Source: Chlorops oryzae (taxonomy: Eukaryota; Arthropoda; Insecta; Diptera; Chloropidae). From it: a stretch of 64,000 bases of DNA. Positions 31,801 through 43,666 of this stretch are shown here, in pieces. The notes beneath the pieces are model-generated. The model saw only the letters and a list, made by a program, of their open reading frames with translations, did no database searches and was not told where the DNA came from. The position numbers were made by a program, and so were the translations under genes. The DNA is taken from NCBI GenBank assembly GCA_020466095.1, contig CM035808.1, positions 36,473,502 through 36,537,501 of the forward strand, in the 5' to 3' direction. Every line of letters begins with the position of its first letter. Position 1 is the first letter of the stretch.

Positions 31801-34648
31801 TCCGATTTGGAATCACGCATGAAGGATGAATTGATGAACGTGAAAATCAAATTCACCGAGCAAAGTCAAACCGTTGCTGAACTTAAACAAGAAATATCTC
31901 GTCTGGAAACCAAGGTACACCAATCTATTTTATAAATAAACCTAGAGAGAACTATTCCTGAATTCATCAAATCTATTTTGTTGGTGATTTAGAACTCGGA
32001 AATGCTTGCTGAAGGCGAACTACGTTCTAATTTAGATGATTCAGATAAAGTTCGTGACCTGCAGGACAGGTTGGCCGATGTCAAAGCAGAGGTAAAGAAT
32101 GGTTCACTTTTCGTATATGTTTTCGGTTGATGGGATAACAATTTAAAGGAACAATTGAAAAGCACATTTCCACACGCTTTTATCGAACACACACAAAAAA
32201 AAAAAAAAAATGAAAAAAAAGAAAAATCGCTCTCACAAAATGCTTTTTGTTTTAACACAAGTTAATCACTTTTGAGTTCAAAATTGTCACATTTCATTAA
32301 TGCAAATATATAACTTTCTCATATGAACTATGCTATTTTTAGTATCCCACGCCAATAACAAGTCCCGATACTGAACCATGGAAGTGGATAAGCTAAGCAC
32401 AGAAATTCGAATAAGGTCATTAAGTACTAACAAATCGTGTGACGTGTCAAGCCTTGTTAATATATCAACAATAGAGATGCATTTCATAAGTGTACATAGC
32501 TCAAAAACATTCAAATACAATAGAACTTGTACCAACGGTATATATTTCGGTAGTTTTGCATGCGATTTTCGAACTTCGAATATTGTTTTTCGTCATTTTT
32601 GTTGTTTTTTTTTTTTTTTTTTTTCTTAATTCGAAAAGTATCGAATTTCGAGTTCTCCAATTTTATGCATGGTCGAACGTTAATTGCAGTTTATTTAAAT
32701 ATATTTTAAAAAATACCAAAATACCAGTTTTATAGAGTTTAGCTTAGCTCTCTACTTTAAGGTCGAAATCATGATGTCAGCTTAGGAACTTCGAAAGTTT
32801 AAAATTACGAGCATACTATATTAGTCTTCGTGCTAGTTCAACGGCCTGACGGCAGTCATGAGAATGGTTTTAAGCCTTCATGAAGACTATGATTTAAAAG
32901 TTGAAACCTTCAAAAAGAGTTAACTATAATGAGCACCATGAGCTTTAACATTTAAATTGAGGTTTGACAACTTCGAAAATGTTTGTTATATTTTTGGAAG
33001 TCAGCTTTATTAGTATTTATTATTTATAATTTAGTATTTTTTTCTTGTTGCCAAAAACTGAACAATTTATAACCGAAAAGCTGTAAAGTAAAATAAAGCT
33101 TTGCAATTCGAACATAAAAACGCTGCCTTGTCTCCTATTCGCGTTAGCCTTTCAATTTGACTGAGGAGAATTCGGAACTTATTTCCGAAGGAAGTCATCT
33201 AGAGACCAGAGGTGTTAAAGAATGCAATCAATTTGATTTAAAATCAGTTGAAGTCACAATCTTTGACTAACTTTAATGATTTCAATCAAAAAAACGCATT
33301 ACTGACTAAAGACTGCAAATTGCAGTTTTTAGTCTTTTTCGTTATTCATGAATAATTAGTCTTTTCTGAAATCTCGTACTGACTAAAAAATTTTTAATGC
33401 AGTCTCCTGAACATTGGGACTGCAATTCAGTGATTGCAATCAATGAATAACGAAAAAATGAATAAAAAAAAATCATTAATCATTCATAAATAAAAAAAAA
33501 TGATTTAGATTTGTTTTTTGCAGTCTTATTCCTGACTAACTAAAAAATGACTACAATCATTTTTCGGGAAATCAAAAGACTAAATATTCAGAAATGATTG
33601 CATTCTTTAACACCTCTGCTAGAGACAAATGTAAAGATTTTTTCAAGGCAATAGTTTTTAATAGACTTTTTCATATTTCTATGTCTTACCAAAAGTGTAC
33701 AGCACTAAAGTTTTAAGAGTAAGATCGAATTACTGCTATTCTACTTTAATGTTGCACAGACATGAGCGAGATTTAGTTGAAAATGGGAAATGGCACATCC
33801 CATCAATAAACTTTTAAATGATTTCTAGAAATTGAAACTATGAATTCGTAATTTTTCTAGATTTGCGAGTTTTGATAATTAAGCAATAGCTTAGGGAGCC
33901 ATGACGTTGAGTAATTAGCTTTGTTTTCGATTTGGAATGCTTTATTTTATCCCCTATTCGATTGCTATCTTTTATAAATTTGCCTATCACGTGCTATAAC
34001 ACTGTGACATATTTTCGAGGCCATTTAATGTAACAAAGTTTTGACTGCAGTTCCTGATAAATTAAGTTAATCCCTATATTTGGTTTTTGCTACATTGGCT
34101 ACAGGTCAATTTGAAATCGATTTCGAATAGCGTGACCGAGAATTGAGTTGCACAATTTTTTGTTTGTACTTATGGCTATATCTATTAGACCGTTAAATAT
34201 TTTATTTTCCTGTCTATAAGAAAGTTTGAGTTTATAATTATAGATATAAACCTACTGTATATATTGCTTTTTCTAAAATAAATTTTAAATTTTTGTAGCA
34301 CTAACATAGCGGCCAGTTTTCCTGTATTTGAGCTTTTAAAATCCTTTGCGAGAAATATTGTTTTTAAAGTTTTACCTTTAGCTACTTCACTAACAATAAT
34401 GACACCTCCTCAAGGTGTATAACCTATTTAAAAAAAATATATATATATTTAGTATTTCAAAACAGTGGAATATCCAATAATAAAGAATTTATATGACTTT
34501 ACAGCTAACAGCGATAAAGAGTCGCAATAGCGGCATTGGACTTAAATCAGCGAAACTTCACAGCGTTTCGATACAATCGATTGAATCATCAGAAATAGAT
34601 TTCAGCGAATTGAATCTACGTAGAGAAAGCACCGAATTATCAACATAA
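25892..34648 (+). CDS. Evi5: Evi5 homolog, TBC-domain Rab GTPase-activating protein
   Basis: Thirteen coding exons: 25892-26120, 27808-27934, 28006-28267, 28334-28498, 28559-28753, 28843-29123, 29190-29304, 29551-29568, 31012-31524, 31587-31732, 31797-31914, 31993-32091 and 34505-34648. They join in frame to 803 aa, with GT-AG at every junction. The TBC domain (about 107-320) has the catalytic arginine motif IRRDIARTYP (R157) and glutamine motif GYCQGSG (Q194). From about residue 345 the protein is a long coiled coil (RRLRRENRLLKQRNDLLEAE), ending FSELNLRRESTELST. Evi5 acts on Rab11-type GTPases in Drosophila and regulates vesicle traffic. The start is the first ATG; a second (MEVKCP, 25937) has a better context. 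Introns 1 and 12 carry transposon remnants. Confidence 0.93.
26923..27067. mobile_element. Fold-back MITE, almost entirely palindromic
   Basis: CTGTTCATGTTAGGCGACAA, CACCAGCGA and TTTGATGGCGAGGGACG on the left are mirrored on the right, giving arms of about 60 bp around a short loop. It is nested in the pogo-like element. In Evi5 pre-mRNA it would form a long hairpin. Confidence 0.7.
27225..27580. repeat. 15-bp GATAATCGATGTCCG tandem repeat
   Basis: Units of 15 bp alternate GATAATCGATGTCCG and GATAATCGATGTCCT at 27250-27320, then decay outward but keep the GATAATCGAT core to about 27580. The motif resembles the element's own terminal repeat, so the array probably arose from it. Confidence 0.7.
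29551..29568 (+). other. Evi5: Predicted 18-nt microexon of Evi5
   Basis: AATGTATCCATTGATAGC lies between a strong acceptor (TTAAACAG) and a strong donor (GTAAGT) inside the intron between exons 29190-29304 and 31012-31524. It is phase 0 at both ends and adds NVSIDS without changing frame. It may be alternatively spliced. Evidence is splice-signal quality and frame only. Confidence 0.55.
33207..33618. mobile_element. hAT-like non-autonomous element with 8-bp duplication
   Basis: Inverted ends begin CAGAGGTGTTAAAGAATGCA and match perfectly for about 24 bp. The flanks carry an exact 8-bp duplication CTAGAGAC at 33199-33206 and 33619-33626, diagnostic of hAT elements. The 412-bp interior contains ATTGCA/TGCAAT symmetry and no transposase. 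It is in the last Evi5 intron. Confidence 0.85.
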
Positions 34649-35426
34649 TATTTATTAAACAACTTACGGATAGATCTTAACTTATACCATACAACATTTA
34701 AGCTTATATTTTTTAATTGATCGATTTTTGTAGTATTTTTTTATGCTATTTTAAAACTTATTTATTATGAAAGAATTTATAAAATTTTTATCTCTGTCTT
34801 GGTCTGAACTTGTTTTTAAAAAAAAAATGTGTACAAGAATTTTGTGCAGGCTTTTTTGACTGTATTATATTTTAGCAAATTGTATTTTTATGATAATTTC
34901 ACTTATAAAATTTAGTACGAGAGCTAATGCAACGCTCTTAATACATATTTTAAGTGACAACGCAGTCCTTATACTTTTTATCACATTGCCTTGCGTCAAT
35001 GCGACTTTCAACCAGTGTAAGGATGGCTTTATACTTGGTCTGCTTAAATTACTTAACTTGCTTTAAAAAAAAAAAATTAGAAAAAGCAATACTGAGAATC
35101 TTTGTTATTTTAGGCAAACCTCCAAAACAGTTTAATATGTAACAATAATTTTTAATTTAATTTAATTTTTAAATTTTTTCCAAAACAGAAAATGTTGCCA
35201 AAATTTTTCTAAAAATAAAGAAAAGGAATTATATGAAATAGTCCTTAAAATATATATGTATACTCTAAGTATAAAACAACAATATACAACCATGGAAAAG
35301 TAAAAGAAACCTACTTTAAACATAAATACACTTGAATCATGGAAAGTCTCTTGCTTCTGAGAATAATCAATAGTTTGGTAAAAATTTATTGTTAAATAGC
35401 AGCATTTATTTTATTGAAGGCGTATA

Positions 35427-36070
35427 CACTAAGACCTCACTTTGCACTTCCAAAAAAAAAAAACACGACGCAAAATGAAACGACGTAAAGTGAATAATTA
35501 TTATATGGGTTACGTAAATACTAACTTTCGAAAAGAAAATTGAACAAATTAAATTAAAAAAAAAACAAAATAATGTGGAAGAAACTTTACGAAACGAGAA
35601 ATTTGTCACTGATCTGTTAAAATTTATATGAAAATTTCCTATGAGAAAAGTCACAAAGGCAGTTCCCAAACTGCATGAATCCCTATAATATAATTGGAAA
35701 AATATTTACCCTTTTTGTAACCAGAAACAACCCGTAAAAATTTATAAAATTTATTACTCTCTTTTAAAAAGAAGCACGCACAACACACTAACTGATTCTG
35801 AACTGTAAAACTAGCAAAACAAAGTAAAATTAAAACTGTATTTAAATTGGGTTGATTTTCAGTTAGAAAGGGAATCCCCGAGTTTTGATGGCATAGCGCA
35901 ATTAGAAACAAAAGTCCTGCCATATTTTAAAAAAAAAAAGAATTTTTCCAAAAATTGCGACAAAAATTGAAGTCTCGCACCCAAAACAACGCAACTTCGA
36001 AAATCTGCCGACGCAGCGACGCATCTTCGAAAAAACGCAAAACGAAACGACGCAAAGTGAGGTCTTAGTG
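35427..36070. mobile_element. TA-flanked MITE with CACTAAGACCTCACTTTGC ends
   Basis: Left and right ends are inverted copies of CACTAAGACCTCACTTTGC, flanked by TA at 35425-35426 and 36071-36072. ACGACGCAAA and ACGACGTAAAG motifs recur inside. It is 644 bp with no coding capacity; pogo/Tigger-like by its target site. Confidence 0.65.
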
Positions 36071-36495
36071 TAGTTTGAAGCCTCCTCCAGTTTTAATTTT
36101 TCTTGTATTTCTTAATTTTTGTCTCTTTGATTTTATATAAATAATGACGTGCAATATTATTTTTATGTTCCTTTACTGCTTCCATTTGAAATTTTAGATT
36201 TTTAAATTCTTTATTTTGCGAAATGCTGCGGATTTTTTTTTTTTTTTAATTTGTTGTTTTTTTAAATAACACTTTTACACTTTTTTGTCTTCGTTCATAT
36301 CATACATTTAAGAACCCTTCAACCCTTAAATTTAAAGTAAATCGCACAAATTCTAAAAAAATAACTTCTAAGTTTCCGAAAACAACGTCCAGATTTTTAA
36401 GTATTTTAGTTTTAATTTACGTTTGTGATTGTTTTAAAATATTTTTTAAGATCGTCTTATTTTTAGAATTTTTTTTACACATTCATATTTTAAGT

Positions 36496-36745
36496 CATAT
36501 ATGAGTCGTTCAGGGGATAAAGGGAATGAGTCCATTTTTGGCGTTTTTGAGATTTAGCGTGGATACACTTCCTTTTATGACTTTTTTAAAAATTATAAAA
36601 GAAGCCCTAATAATTAATTTTGCAATTTCAATTTTGAGTTTTGTTGTAACAACTAGTTGTAAAGTCAACGTCAACTGTTCTGTCGTTTTTCTCCATTTAA
36701 AATTTTTGGACTCATTCCCTTTGTCCACTGAGCGACTCATATATG
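36496..36745. mobile_element. MITE with ~40-bp inverted ends
   Basis: CATATATGAGTCG, then CAGGGGATAAAGGGAATGAG and TCCA, is mirrored at the right end with four or five changes. Short open frames on both strands come from the inverted ends and are not genes. Confidence 0.65.
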
Positions 36746-39049
36746 TTGTATATTAAGCTGGATCGTTTTGTTCAACAAAAAAAAAATATAATATATACTT
36801 GCACTAGTAAAATTGGATTCTACGAGTTTGTTTCCTGCGCTTTTACAAAATAAGGTCCACCTTAAATATGCCTAAAAGCATGCTAAAAATTATTACAGAA
36901 AAAATTAAATGAGGCGTGGCTAAAATTGTTTTGAATTTTTAAAAATTCCATTCGAAAACTACCAAAATCGTTATCCATTTCACTATAAGCTCTAAATTTA
37001 TCACACATGTTTTTAAATTGAATTTTTCTTTTTTTTTTTTTGATACTTAGCATAATTTTTGCTTAAAAAATCAACATTAATCGACCATTTTAAAACAGTT
37101 ATTAAAGAAAATATAAAGCTTTTTCCATGGCTTCAGTTTTGAGAGATGAAGAAATGATTGTTTTTCTAGCTTTTGAGATGTTTTCATCAACAATGACAAC
37201 ATAAATTATTCGAACATAGCAGAACATACCTTTGTTTAAAACAGCGCAGGATTAAAATACACAATTGAACTGTAGTTTCTTCAATAATTTTTAAGTATAG
37301 GCCATAGAATAATGTTCTGCTAGTGGAATAGAGGGTTAAAAATTCTATCCAACTTATTATATATGTATGTATGTATACGCTTGGAGCATGCTTTTTAAAA
37401 GTCTTTAGCAAACAGTTTTTGCTTTTCAAAAGTTTAAATACTGTCCGCATATTTTAGTTCTTTGAAGATCGAAACTTAATTGAAATTTAAAGCCTCAAAA
37501 AAGATTATTTAAATGCTTCGAGGTATGAAATCAATAATAAAACTTCCAGACATTTCTGATAGAAAGAGAGAGTATAATTGATTACAAAGAAATTGCCTTG
37601 AAAAGGTCTTAAAAATCCTCAAACAATAGCAGTGCTTCCAAATGCAAAAATACCTAAAAGTATACTTAGAAAATCTTCAACAATTTTCCAAGCTTAAAAG
37701 TTCGTCAAATATTTATCATTATCCTTCCAAAATAAAACCTTTTTTTACGTATATTTTCAATTTTATCAATTGATAAATTTTAGTCTTGCACACTTAAAGT
37801 CATCTCTTGATTCTCGCAACCGTTTCAAAAATTCCACCATCTATGTATTTGTTCCGTAAGAAAAACAAATGCAGTTCAATGTGTTGATATTCCTTTAGTT
37901 TTAATTTAAAATACTTATCAAAGTTGTACCTTCTTAAATTAGAGTCATATATTTTGTGAATTTAATTTACAATTAAATACTACGTATAATAAGGTTAATT
38001 CTATCGAACTACATTACCCATAAAAATGACTTGAACCAAAAAACTTAACATTCTCCCCACAAGAAGTCTTCATAAAGGAAAGCAAAAAAAAAAAAAAATG
38101 AAATTATTTTGATCAAGTTTAGTGTTAAAATAGATATTGAAAACAGGAATATTTAAATTGATATTATATAATTTTTATCGAAATGTTAAATTCCATATGC
38201 ATGCAGACGTAAATGTCTTAAATAATATTCGAAAAATTATGAAAAATGTGCGAAATAGATTTTTAACATTAAAAAAAAAAATTGTATTAACGTAATTAAA
38301 AAATGCGATTCCAATAAACACAAAACGAAATAAATTTTCGAATGTTGAATTCTTTTTTAAATTGAAATAAAATTGACAACGAAAGGTTTGCCCAAGACTA
38401 CAACAAGACAAAACAATCAGCAAGCGCTTAGAGTTTCAAATAAAAAATAAAAAAAAATTACTCTGAGCTTGATTCAAGGTCATACAAAATGTGCTAAAAG
38501 AAAACTGGCTTTTGAGGTGTCGATTGCACGTAATTTTCATGTGATGACGATTAAAGAGATTTCAAACTGAGGAACAAACTAAAAAGCAAATCGAATGATG
38601 TATTTATCAAGAATGATAGAATATAAGATTACGACATGCTCAGAATTTACTTTTATGCGAGCACTTGTGACGTTTTGTTGGGTGATGCCACAAAGTTGCG
38701 TAAAATTTTTAAAAATACTTCTGTAAACATTTTCCAGTTTTTCTTTAAATTAAAGTTATTAAATGGTTTTTGTACATACATGCGCATAAATTCTTTAATT
38801 TAAATTTTTTGTCTGGAAAATTTTTTCAAATTGGTAGTATGTTTTTCGAACGTCAGTGGCAACGCTGTAAATACATAAACTCTTTAATTTAAATTGTTTG
38901 TCTGGAAAATTTTCATCTGTAAAAAATATTCAATAATTTCAACCAATTAGAATACTTTTAACGCTACGTCACAAGTGTACATGCGCAGAAGAATCAAATT
39001 TTGACATCTGATTGTCGTAGCCTTATAATCTATAATCCTTGGTATTTAT

Positions 39050-39198
39050 TATTCAGCAAACACCCGTCTTAAACTGACACCCTTTGGGAATGCTCTAGTG
39101 TTCTTCTTCTCAAATAGTATCCTCTTTAGCGGAAACCTCTGTTAAGCGTATATATATTTTTCTATATAGGCGTCTCTTAAGAGAGAAGTACACTGTAT
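39050..39198. mobile_element. Tigger-like MITE, same family as 45274 and 49914
   Basis: GGGAATGCTCTAGTGTTCTT, CCTCTTTAGCGGAAACCTCT and the right end GAGAAGTACACTG followed by TA match the better copies. The left end is degraded. Confidence 0.5.
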
Positions 39199-39410
39199 AT
39201 ACTTCGCGGGATTTTTTCCCCTAGAAATTTTCCTCTCCGTAGAAAAAGGGAGTAATCTTAGCGTCAATTAAAGGAAAAATGTCACGATTTTTGCTTAAAA
39301 ATGTTCGAAATTTTTGGTCACTTCATATTCCCTTCCCACTGTACTTAAAATGGGTAGAATTTTTTCAAATCAAAGGAAAAATTTGCCCGGGAATACTTAA
39401 AATCGGGCTG
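39199..39410. mobile_element. CAGCCC-type MITE abutting the Tigger-like copy
   Basis: GTAGAAAAAGGGAGTAATCT, TTCCCACTGTACTTAAAATG and the right end TTAAAATCGGGCTG are family-specific. The left terminal repeat is missing and the copy begins directly at the end of the 39050-39198 element. Confidence 0.5.
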
Positions 39411-41545
39411 ATGATTACACTGTGCTTGAAATTGATTGTCGAAAATAGTAACAACAATGGGACCAACTGAGTGAGTTTCTTAAAAGTATACTGAGCTCAG
39501 ATCCATCGGCCTTTTCTCTGGATTGGCTCTAGTTTAGGAGGACTCTGAATTTTGCAGGTTCGTCACTTAAGTCTTCGCAAATTTAAAATGCTAATTTGTC
39601 CTGAATCGTTATGAATATCGCTTCACTGTCTTCGGGAAAGTTGTAGATATTTCAGCGACCAACAAATTTGCTTCAGACACCAATACAGAAAAATGCAGTC
39701 AACCAGTGATTTCGACAAAAATATAACAAAAAACCCCACTCTTAATTTGGTTTTGAATTCTTCGGGCTTAGGGGCCATACATTTCTGTTATGAAATGTCA
39801 ATTTCCCACTTATTCGACGTATACGTAATTTTTTTTTTTCATATGGGTATTTCCAAACGGACGTGACAGTTACTTTAGCAATTTTAAGTCCCGAATCGAA
39901 GAATGTGAAAAATGATAATTTTGTTTCGAACTTTTATCGCGCAGCTCTTCCGGACTTTTATACTTTTCAAAATTTTATGCAAATCAGAAAGGCAAAGATA
40001 TGCTCGGACGTGACAAAAAGTTTACTTTTTTCTGGAAGTAGCCATATGACATGTTCCGTAGTCTGACTTACAAAGCCTACAGTGATTTACCACCCTAAAT
40101 CTTCAGGTTATAAGTACTTACAAACTGCAATGCCATGTTAAGAACTTAGTGTAGATGTAAATGTTGTTTCTGCTAAGGCTTAGAGCAGCTTCCATCCTGA
40201 TTCCAATGGGCTCTTCAGTACTCTTTTCCCTTATGTTCCTTCACTTTTCTAATCTGATCGTCCTTTTTGGGAATATCAAAAAAAAAAAGACCTTAAATTT
40301 CAATTGAAATTTATATGATCTATTTGTTGACCTTATATTCAATTTCCCACATGCCATGAGTGTTGTTTTTCCATAGGAATTTAGCTACGGTATTGTTTTT
40401 CCATAGCAACGTAATTTTTTTTTAAATGAACCTAGGCCACCATATTTTGTAATGCAAGATGCTCTCTGATGAATATGATGATTTTATGGTCATCACTCAT
40501 CTAGATATTGTTTCATCGAACGTTTATCACATTTTTGTATTTATCCAAGTAAACAAATATTTCGACTTAATAAATCTATCATAAAACATTCTGAATACGC
40601 ATTAAAACAACCATTTCTACTAGATGAGACCAATCAAATACGCATGGTAACCTCAATGTGCACTATAATCAGCGGATTTGTTTTTTTTTTTTTTTTTTCG
40701 TTTTAGTTCCATAGACGATTCAATTAACTCAAATGTTGAATACAGGTGAATTCACGAAACAAGCCCCCACGATGGTTTTAAGTACCTAATTTTTCGCTAA
40801 AGTGAAGGGGAAATTATTTTTTTGCGAAATTGAATTTAATCAAAACGCTGCGAACATAACGAATCTAAAATAAAGTAATAGCAATAATAATAATAACAAT
40901 AATAGACACTTTAGTACAGCATTGTACATACGATCGCTTGTTCAAGGGTTAGGCCCAATCAACTGGACAATTTTTAAAATGAATCTCAAGTTTAAACGTG
41001 CCGCACGCTATCTCCAAGCTAGATATGTATGTATGTATGTATGTATGTTCGCTCACAACTATGGAAATATTTCCATTGGGTCCCCATTTCGTTTGAACTG
41101 CTTCTTTTTCGTTTAAACTGACAGTTTAATTTTTTTCCATCATCATTGGCTGCCACATCTAATGTTACACCCTCAGCTTATAGTTAAAAAAAAAAAAAAA
41201 AACAAAAAAAAAATTAAATAATAAATAAATTGCTTGAAAATTTTATTCAATAAAACAGTTGAACGCTCGCAAATACGCAGCACGAAAAGGGAATAATTTT
41301 TGATGCGAATTTAAGAAAAATGATATGTAACATGGGATATAGTGCCAATTGGGATAATGATCACGACGATGATGATGATTGTTTGTAGGAAGTCATGTGG
41401 AAGTGAACCTTGAAAAAAATGCACCATTAAAAATTTGCAATAAGGTCGCTTAATCAGTCGAATATCGTCTGATAGTGTTATTCAGGAAGCAAAGAAACTT
41501 ATTCAGAGAGTAACATCGATGTATATTCTCACCCAGCGGCGAATA

Positions 41546-42419
41546 GTGCCTACCGTTACAAAGTTTACGAGACGGTAAGCGACCTGCCTACCAATAGCTT
41601 ACAAAGTATAAGAGATTGTAGGAGAACTGCCTACCAATAGCTTACAAAGTATAAGAGATTGTAGGAGAACTGCCTACCAATAGCTTACAAAGTATACGAG
41701 ACGGTAAGCGACCTGCCTACCAATAGCTTACAAAGTATAAGAGATTGTAGGAGAACTGCCTACCAATAGCTTACAAAGTATACGAGACGGTAAGCGACCT
41801 GCCTACCAATTGCTTACAAAGTATAAGAGATTGTAGGAGAACTGCCTACCAATAGCTTACAAAGTATAAGAGATTGTAGGAGAACTGCCTACCAATAGCT
41901 TACAAAGTATACGAGACGGTAAGCGACCTGCCTACCAATAGCTAACAAAGTATAAGAGATTGTAGGCAGACTGCCTACCAATAGATTACAAAGTATACGA
42001 GACGGTAAGCGACCTGCCTACCAATTGCTTACAAAGTATAAGAGATTGTAGGAGAACTGCCTACCAATAGCTTACAAAGTATAAGAGATTGTAGGAGAAC
42101 TGCCTACCAATAGCTTACAAAGTATACGAGACGGTAAGCGACCTGCCTACCAATAGCTTACAAAGTATAAGAGATTGTAGGAGAACTGCCTACCAATAGC
42201 TTACAAAGTATACGAGACGGTAAGCGACCTGCCTACCAATTGCTTACAAAGTATAAGAGATTGTAGGAGAACTGCCTACCAATAGCTTACAAAGTATAAG
42301 AGATTGTAGGAGAACTGCCTACCAATAGCTTACAAAGTATACGAGATTGTAGGCAGACTGCCTACCAATAGATTACAAATTATACGAGAATGTAAGCGAC
42401 CTGCCCACCAATATCTTAC
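41546..42419 (+). repeat. 43-bp minisatellite with an exact 215-bp higher-order repeat
   Basis: About 20 units of 43 bp (ACTGCCTACCAATAGCTTAC plus 23 more). Two unit types alternate by their ends: type A (TACGAGACGGTAAGCGACC) and type B (TAAGAGATTGTAGGAGAAC). After a first A unit the order is B-B-A-B-A repeated three times, then B-B and diverged units. A CAATTGC variant marks the first B of blocks at 41811, 42026 and 42241, exactly 215 bp apart. Only four or five units at the ends are noticeably diverged. Confidence 0.95.
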
Positions 42420-42948
42420 TTTATGTGATGTTGGTAGACGTTCACTCTTTAAAAACGCTCGAACAAAAGTATACTAGGGTGGTACACGCATTTTCGCCGC
42501 TGGGCAGTCGTGATAACAAAATTAAGTGGTAGGAAAAATTTGAAATGTCAATATTGGCGATTTTTGTAAAATTCTTGAAAAGAACGTAAAATGTATTACA
42601 AAAGGTATCCACTTTTAACTTAACGGTCGAAAACGATCTCAAAGCGTTCTTTCCCCTTCAAATTAAATTCGTATCAAGTGTTTAAAAAAAGCAACAACAA
42701 AACAAAAATGTAGCGAAAATTTTATTGAAATCAAAATTCATTGAATCAATCTAAATCCAAAGGTTGAAATTTTAAAGCAAAAAATCAGAGGATATTAGTC
42801 CATTTAGTTAGAGAGCGCATGATCCACTTTTTTTTATTTTTTTCTACCAAAAAAAATTATGCAAATTTATAGTTCTGGTCGTTTGAATGTAAATGGTGTC
42901 GGGAACAAGTATCTCAGGGATTCCCCACGCGCCCAAAAACAAAATATA

Positions 42949-43174
42949 CAGCCCGATTGTAAATGAATATTACCCGGAATTTTTTTCCATAAAAAATCCT
43001 TTTTAACGCTGAAAAAGGAAGTGTGCTAAGCTCCAATAACATGGAAAATGTGGTGATATGCCTAGAAAATTTTGCAAATGTTTCCTTTCTTTATATCCAC
43101 TTCCCCATTTGTTTAGAATAGGAGGATTTTTTCAAAAATCCGCTGGGAAAAAGCTCCGACGATTAATAGGGCTG
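42949..43174. mobile_element. CAGCCC-type MITE
   Basis: CAGCCCGATTGTAAATGAAT at the left is mirrored by ATTAATAGGGCTG at the right. The interior has the family AAAAAGGAAGTG and TTTCAAAAATCCGC blocks. Confidence 0.6.
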
Positions 43175-43204
43175 ATAAAAAGACGCATTCATAGACTAGC
43201 AGCG

Positions 43205-43345
43205 GAGGACGTGCAAAGCAGCGTTGCCAGATGACTTTTCTTGCAAAGTGGGATTTTCTTTTTAATTTGATCAAGGAAAAAGAAGGAAATTTCGAAGTTT
43301 TCCCCAAGGACTTCCTTCCCCTTTATCAAATATATAAGTAATTAT
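43205..43345. repeat. Dispersed repeat, partner of 917-1165
   Basis: AGCGTTGCCAGATGACTTTT, CTTGCAAAG and a TTCCTTCC tail match the copy at the start of the window in the same order. Confidence 0.5.
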
Positions 43346-43352
43346 GATACTA

Positions 43353-43666
43353 AGGCCCGATATTACAGTGCATACTTAAGGTCTCCTTAGCACTTAAGTA
43401 AAGCTTAAGTCTGTAAAGCATTTTAACAGTACAAATTTTAAGTGCTCCTTAAATAAGTTTTCAAATTAATTTAATGAAGGAATTTCACTAATTTTACGAA
43501 TTTGAAAAAATTATAAACAATAAATATAGGCTTTTTCAAATGTTGCCTGCCGAAAACAATTTTCGTGAGTTTTGGATAAAAATTGACTGTTAAACCGCTT
43601 GACACTTAAGGTGTTCTTAAGTCTTCAAGCTTCCTTAACTTAAGTATGCACTGTAATATCGGGCCT
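43353..43666. mobile_element. TA-flanked MITE with AGGCCCGATATTAC ends
   Basis: Inverted ends of about 28 bp begin AGGCCCGATATTACAGTGCA and continue with a shared ACTTAAG; TA flanks both sides (43351-43352, 43667-43668). CTTAAGT motifs recur inside. 314 bp, non-coding. Confidence 0.7.

Larger units (their letters stand above)
34649..41545. other. Gene-free spacer downstream of Evi5
   Basis: About 6.9 kb, very AT-rich, without a recognisable gene. It holds MITEs at 35427-36070, 36496-36745 and 39050-39410 and a short (TATG)n run at 41026-41048. A near-identical TCTTTAATTTAAATT..GTCTGGAAAA segment occurs twice, near 38790 and 38880. Confidence 0.45.

Noticed and set aside
36510..36756. Overlapping ORFs on both strands
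   Set aside because: They arise from the inverted ends of a MITE.
41546..42419. CRISPR-like array
   Set aside because: Units are contiguous 43-bp tandem repeats without unique spacers, in a eukaryotic genome.
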